A stretch of DNA of 28,986 nucleotides, taken from Balneolales bacterium (GTDB taxonomy: Bacteria > Bacteroidota > Rhodothermia > Balneolales > Balneolaceae). This document shows positions 25,327 to 28,986 of this stretch, piece after piece. The stretch's first letter is position 1. The number at the start of each line of letters is the position of its first letter. The notes under the pieces are model-generated. The model ran no database searches, was not told where the DNA came from, and saw only the letters and a list, made by a program, of their open reading frames with translations. Location of the stretch: assembly GCA_030830725.1 (NCBI GenBank), contig JAURMN010000137.1:1-28986 (forward strand), in the 5' to 3' direction. The position numbers and the translations under genes were made by a program.

Positions 25327-25361
25327 GCCTGGCTTTCAGTCCCAATTGCCAGGCTTTTTTT
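25327..25361 (+). terminator. Rho-independent terminator of gdh
   Basis: GCCTGGC (25327-25333) pairs with GCCAGGC (25348-25354) around a 14-base loop and is followed directly by seven T (25355-25361). It begins 19 bases after the gdh stop codon and separates gdh from the S9 peptidase gene. It is the clearest terminator in the window. Confidence 0.78.
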
Positions 25362-25380
25362 ATCATCCAGAGCGGTTTGT

Positions 25381-25412
25381 TTTGCGCACTGCATATCTAG
25401 GAACTCTCTTTG
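25381..25412 (+). promoter_or_regulatory. Candidate Bacteroidota-type promoter for the S9 peptidase gene
   Basis: TTTG at 25381-25384, a 20 bp spacer, then TCTCTTTG at 25405-25412 differs from the Bacteroidota pattern (TTTG, about 19 bp, TAnnTTTG) at one base. It lies 77 bp before the ATG and just after the gdh terminator, a sensible position. The match is short and could be chance. Confidence 0.28.
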
Positions 25413-25488
25413 CAAGGGATAGAACCTTCACATTAACCCTGCACGAATCCGTTACGGCTTCTCCATCCTCAACTTTAATTCTTACCGT

Positions 25489-27681
25489 ATGAACGATCAA
25501 ACATTTTCAGGCTGGTTTCGATTTATTCCTCTTTTTGGGCTTTTTCTCCTGGTAACCTCAACAAACGTTCAGGCCCAACAGACTAAGGTGGTGCCATCGA
25601 ATGTGGCAGAGATGACACGTGGAGAGGATGGATTAACGTTCAGCCGAATATTTGACGAACCATATTTGCCTGGGGTTCGCCCGCAATTAACTACCATTTC
25701 CGCAGATGGAAGGACACTCTATTTTTCATGGAATGATTCGTCCTATGATGAACGAGGAACCTATTCTGTGGAACTTAAAGCAGGAGTAACGGCTTCTGAC
25801 GTTCGTAAAATGGAGAAAGAATTACCCCGCGGGGCTGCCTATTCCCCCGATCTGAAAAGGGTTCTGTACGTAAAGGACGGGGATCTCTTTATAGCCGATG
25901 CCACTCGTAATGCTGATGGGCAGTATGACAATGCGAAACGGTTGGTGGAGGCGGTAGATCGGATAAATTCTCCTTCGTGGGCAACAGATAACCAACAGAT
26001 TGCCTGGCAGCAGGCAGGTCAGATCTGGGCCATGCATCTGAATACCGGCGCGATCAGGCAATTATATACACCCAAAGAGGGACAAGCACCTGTTTCGTTG
26101 AGCGGCTGGATCGGAAGTCACGCTCTTTTGCTGACCTCGGCTGACCGCTCTTCCAATCGTACCATCTACTTTCCGGAATATGTCGACGAATTTGTGACCC
26201 CGGGGGCTTCAATTCGGGGAATTCCGACCACCACGTATGCGACGCTTTCTGTGGATTCAACCAAAATCAAAGAGCTTTTCACCGGATCCGGCTGGACTTC
26301 GGCAGATGTTAGCCCCTCCGGCCGCTATGTGGCGTTGGATGTAGTGGATGCCCCTATGAAAAAGCGTGAAATCCAAGTCTATGATCTTCTGCAAGACACC
26401 ATGATTGTCGTGTTTGAGGACTCCACAGAAGGATGGATTTTCGGACGAAATATTAGTTTTGCACCTACCACGGATGTAATGATGTTCCAGTCTGAACAGA
26501 CTGGATGGAACCACATTTATACCGTGTATCCCGATGGTTCTGGCTTGGAACAACATACTACCGGCTCCTATGATATCCCCTATGTAGAGTGGCTGGATGG
26601 AAACAGCATGTTGATTGCCACCACAGAAGAAGATCTTGGCGAACGCCACATTTATCACCTTGACCTTCAGCGGAATCAAAAGCAAAAATTGACCGGTCGG
26701 AATGGGTATCGTTATCAGTTTCGATTGACTCCGGATCGAACGAAGGTCGTGTATGCGTATACCACGCTTCATCAACCCTACGATCTCTATGTTCTCGACC
26801 TCAAATCCAGAAGACCACAAGAACACCAAGTGACGTTCACGGTTCCAGAAGAGTTCACCAACATGCAATGGCAGCTGGAGGACCTTGTCCGTTTCACTGG
26901 TAGAGATGGCGAAACCGAACTCTCCATGACGATTCTAAAACCTGAGGGCTATGATCCATCTGAAAATAAACAGTACCCTGCAGTGGTGTTTGTGCATGGT
27001 GCAGGATCCTTGCAAAATGTTTACAACGGATGGTCGAACAGTTACTACCGTGAGTACATGTTCCATCAATGGTTAACCCGAAAGGGATATGTAGTGGTAG
27101 AGGTAGACTATCGTCACAGTATTGGATATGGTCGAAAATTTAGGGAAGACGTCACCAACTGGATGGGACGTTATGAAACGGAAGACATCATCGACGGGCT
27201 GGATTGGATTGCAGAGAATGGAAATTATATCGATCGCAGCCGCGTAGGGATATATGGAGGTAGTTATGGCGGATTTATGGCGCTTTACGCTACGAGTGTT
27301 GCGCCAGAGCATTTTCATGCCGCTGCAGCGCTGAGAGCCGTTACCAACTGGAGAAATTATTACTATGCTAATCCTTGGTATACGCTCCCACGCTTGGGCG
27401 ATCCGGAGGTCAACGAAGAGCCGTATACCTTAAGCAGTCCGCTGGATCGGATTGATGAACTCCAGCATCCGGTGTTAATTCTTCACGGGCTGGTAGATGA
27501 TAATGTGGGCTTCCAGGACGCGGTTCAGTACATCGAAGCCTTGATCATGGCCAGAGACAAAGAATTTGATATGATGATGTATCCGTCAGAACCTCATGGG
27601 TTTACAAAACCGGAGTCTTGGATCGATGAATATCGGCGTATTGAAACCTTCTTTGATCGCTATCTAAATCCAGAATTTTGA
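25489..27681 (+). CDS. Exported S9-family prolyl oligopeptidase/dipeptidyl peptidase IV-like
   Basis: A 730-residue serine peptidase. A signal peptide (about 1-29, ending VQAQ) exports it. Residues about 40-480 form a beta-propeller with TolB/WD-like blades (ISADGRTLYF, YSPDLKRVLYV, VSPSGRYVALDV). Residues about 490-730 are the alpha/beta hydrolase with Ser592 in GGSYGGF, Asp670 in HGLVDDNV and His703 in EPHGF. The family trims peptides, often with preference after proline, and is common in peptide-feeding Bacteroidota relatives. It probably acts in the periplasm or on the surface. It starts 127 bp after the gdh terminator, and dnaX begins 25 bases after its stop, so the two may be co-transcribed without a functional link. 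No ribosome site is seen. Confidence 0.93.
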   Translation: MNDQTFSGWFRFIPLFGLFLLVTSTNVQAQQTKVVPSNVAEMTRGEDGLTFSRIFDEPYLPGVRPQLTTISADGRTLYFSWNDSSYDERGTYSVELKAGVTASDVRKMEKELPRGAAYSPDLKRVLYVKDGDLFIADATRNADGQYDNAKRLVEAVDRINSPSWATDNQQIAWQQAGQIWAMHLNTGAIRQLYTPKEGQAPVSLSGWIGSHALLLTSADRSSNRTIYFPEYVDEFVTPGASIRGIPTTTYATLSVDSTKIKELFTGSGWTSADVSPSGRYVALDVVDAPMKKREIQVYDLLQDTMIVVFEDSTEGWIFGRNISFAPTTDVMMFQSEQTGWNHIYTVYPDGSGLEQHTTGSYDIPYVEWLDGNSMLIATTEEDLGERHIYHLDLQRNQKQKLTGRNGYRYQFRLTPDRTKVVYAYTTLHQPYDLYVLDLKSRRPQEHQVTFTVPEEFTNMQWQLEDLVRFTGRDGETELSMTILKPEGYDPSENKQYPAVVFVHGAGSLQNVYNGWSNSYYREYMFHQWLTRKGYVVVEVDYRHSIGYGRKFREDVTNWMGRYETEDIIDGLDWIAENGNYIDRSRVGIYGGSYGGFMALYATSVAPEHFHAAAALRAVTNWRNYYYANPWYTLPRLGDPEVNEEPYTLSSPLDRIDELQHPVLILHGLVDDNVGFQDAVQYIEALIMARDKEFDMMMYPSEPHGFTKPESWIDEYRRIETFFDRYLNPEF

Positions 27682-27705
27682 CCAGACTTTTTGTAGTTTC
27701 CTCTC

Positions 27706-28986
27706 ATGTCTGAAACCTACCGCGCACTAACCCGAGCCTACCGTCCAGCCAGCTTTGAGGACATTGTTTCTCAGGAACATGTCAGCAGTACGCTGATGAA
27801 TGCGATGAAACAAAATCGCCTTGCGCATGCCTACATGTTTTGTGGTCCGAGAGGGGTGGGTAAAACGACCATGGCGCGGGTGTTGGCCCGTACACTCAAC
27901 GAGGTAGACAGCAGTGTAGATGGCGAGGCGCTTAATCAGACATTGAATATTGTCGAAATTGATGCCGCTTCCCACAATAAGGTTGAGGATATACATCACC
28001 TACGGGAAAGTGTACGCATACCACCTCAAAATGGCCGATATAAGATCTTCATCATTGATGAGGTTCACATGCTCAGCAAAGCGGCGTTTAATGCGCTGTT
28101 GAAAACGCTTGAGGAACCACCTGCTCACGCCATTTTTATCTTCGCGACTACAGAACCGCACAAAGTTCTTCCTACGATTTTATCCCGGGTTCAACGATTT
28201 GATTTTCGCCGGATCAGCACGGATGAAATCCGGGTGCAGTTGAAAAAAATTGCCACTAAAGAGCAAATTTCGATCGATGAAGAGTCTCTTTTGTTGATTG
28301 CACGTCGCGCAGACGGAGCACTTCGTGATGCTCTTGGATTAATGGATCAGGCGATTGCGTTTTGTGGCCGAGAGATTACGTATAAGTCTCTTCTGGAGGC
28401 ACTACACGCAGTTGATATCGATGAGTTATTTGCCTTTACCTCGATTGTGATTCAGAGGGATGCCCCGGCCGGATTAGAATTACTCGATACCCTGTTAAAA
28501 TCCGGAACCGACATGCAGGAGTTTTTGGGCTCGCTAAATGAGCACTTCCGAAACCTCTATGTGGCCTCTGTATCCTCCGGAAATCATCTCATTGAAGCTA
28601 CCGAGGAAACCAAAGCCCGATATCAGGCGCAAGTGGCTGAATTTACCCCTGAAGATTTGCTTCGATGTATGCACTTGGTAAGTGAGTGTCAGATCAAAAT
28701 CCGTGAGGCAAGGCAACCTCGTATTCAGCTCGAGTTGATGTTACTTAAGTTAGTTCACATGACCCCTTCGGTCGAATTGGCTCAGATTCGTGACCTTCTT
28801 TCCGGTCAGGGTTCGCAGCAGGGGAAGCGCCAACCTCAGGAGCAGGTAAAGAGCCACTCGCCGAGATCCGTTGAGACATCGCCTTCGGTTTCGTCGGATA
28901 CTTCTGTGGAGGATGTAAAAAAAAAAGATCTGAATTCGGTCATTGAGCAAAATCTGCATGAAGAAGTAAAAAAGGAAGAGGCCCTA
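27706..28986 (+). CDS. dnaX: DNA polymerase III subunit gamma/tau, N-terminal 427 residues
   Basis: The clamp-loader ATPase of the replicative polymerase; the frame is open through the right edge. Walker A GPRGVGKT lies at 47-54 (Lys53), Walker B IIDEVHML at 116-123, and the arginine-finger motif reads LSRVQRFDF at 159-167, where the usual SRC cysteine is valine. The zinc module normally found between Walker A and EIDAAS is absent: only about 16 residues without cysteine link ARTLN to NIVEIDAAS. Domain III ends near residue 360, followed by a polar Gln/Ser/Lys linker. An A10 run within codons 404-407 makes gamma production by slippage likely. The ATG at 27706 gives the typical family start, YRALTRAYRPASFEDIVSQ. 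No ribosome site is visible. The tau-specific C-terminal part lies outside the window. Confidence 0.95.
   Translation, partial: MSETYRALTRAYRPASFEDIVSQEHVSSTLMNAMKQNRLAHAYMFCGPRGVGKTTMARVLARTLNEVDSSVDGEALNQTLNIVEIDAASHNKVEDIHHLRESVRIPPQNGRYKIFIIDEVHMLSKAAFNALLKTLEEPPAHAIFIFATTEPHKVLPTILSRVQRFDFRRISTDEIRVQLKKIATKEQISIDEESLLLIARRADGALRDALGLMDQAIAFCGREITYKSLLEALHAVDIDELFAFTSIVIQRDAPAGLELLDTLLKSGTDMQEFLGSLNEHFRNLYVASVSSGNHLIEATEETKARYQAQVAEFTPEDLLRCMHLVSECQIKIREARQPRIQLELMLLKLVHMTPSVELAQIRDLLSGQGSQQGKRQPQEQVKSHSPRSVETSPSVSSDTSVEDVKKKDLNSVIEQNLHEEVKKEEAL
28908..28946 (+). promoter_or_regulatory. Putative dnaX slippage/frameshift site
   Basis: Ten A (28917-28926) are read as GTA AAA AAA AAA GAT. 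GGAGG at 28908-28912 lies seven bases before the last A AAA AAA heptamer, a spacing like that of the stimulatory site in E. coli dnaX as I recall it. One extra A, or a -1 ribosomal shift, adds six codons and stops at TGA 28944-28946 (413 residues). One A fewer stops at TGA 28931-28933 (408 residues). Either product keeps domains I-III, as gamma does. Confidence 0.55.

Noticed and set aside
26257..26868. A 203-codon minus-strand frame inside the S9 peptidase gene
   Set aside because: It is a shadow of the peptidase coding frame; no signal, domain or start context supports it.

Overview
The window is an ordinary, densely coded bacterial chromosome segment of about 29 kb with 25 protein genes, two of them cut by the window ends. 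There are no RNA genes, insertion sequences, CRISPR arrays or phage genes that I can support. Gene content points to the Bacteroidota side of the tree, most likely Balneolota or Rhodothermota. The pointers are an HU-like/SPOR gene set typical of Bacteroidota relatives, a cysteine-free Mrp, a DnaX without its zinc module, TonB/ExbBD with an outer-membrane barrel, and start codons mostly without Shine-Dalgarno sequences. The phylum call is an inference from family memory, not from a search.

Layout. 1-2947 (+): end of ispE (isoprenoid synthesis) and glycogen phosphorylase. 2974-8111 (-): a tight operon read as outer-membrane barrel, small HU-like protein, HU-like/TM/SPOR protein, ExbB, ExbD, TonB. 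8267-14596 (-): a second compact operon, gcvT-comB-ftsK-lolA-flippase-like protein. 14741-16609 (+): Mrp and an iodotyrosine-deiodinase-like flavoprotein. 16655-17776 (-): tyrA. 17911-20019 (+): uvrB. 20072-21558 (-): low-molecular-weight phosphatase and an exported dienelactone hydrolase. 21658-23228: a DUF1569 protein (+) and DNA polymerase IV (-). 23350-28986 (+): a small YeaQ-like membrane protein, glutamate dehydrogenase with a clear terminator, an exported S9 peptidase, and dnaX, which runs off the end.

How the genes fit together. The two minus-strand operons concern the envelope and division. FtsK (septal DNA translocase) is followed by LolA (lipoprotein carrier), a widely conserved neighbourhood. 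The adjacent operon couples a proton-driven ExbB-ExbD-TonB motor to a septum-type peptidoglycan-binding SPOR protein that carries an HU-like domain on the other side of the inner membrane. uvrB, dinB and dnaX add DNA repair and replication; tyrA, gcvT, gdh, glgP and ispE are central metabolism.

Most worth a second look: (1) an A10 tract in dnaX, just past the ATPase/domain III part, where both alternative frames stop within a few codons, so slippage would give a gamma-sized product; (2) the two HU-like genes lie in the same frame, separated by one TAA directly followed by ATG; (3) the barrel-HU-SPOR-ExbBD-TonB locus as a possible trans-envelope machine; (4) a nitroreductase-fold protein that keeps the Glu/Tyr/Lys substrate set of iodotyrosine deiodinase.
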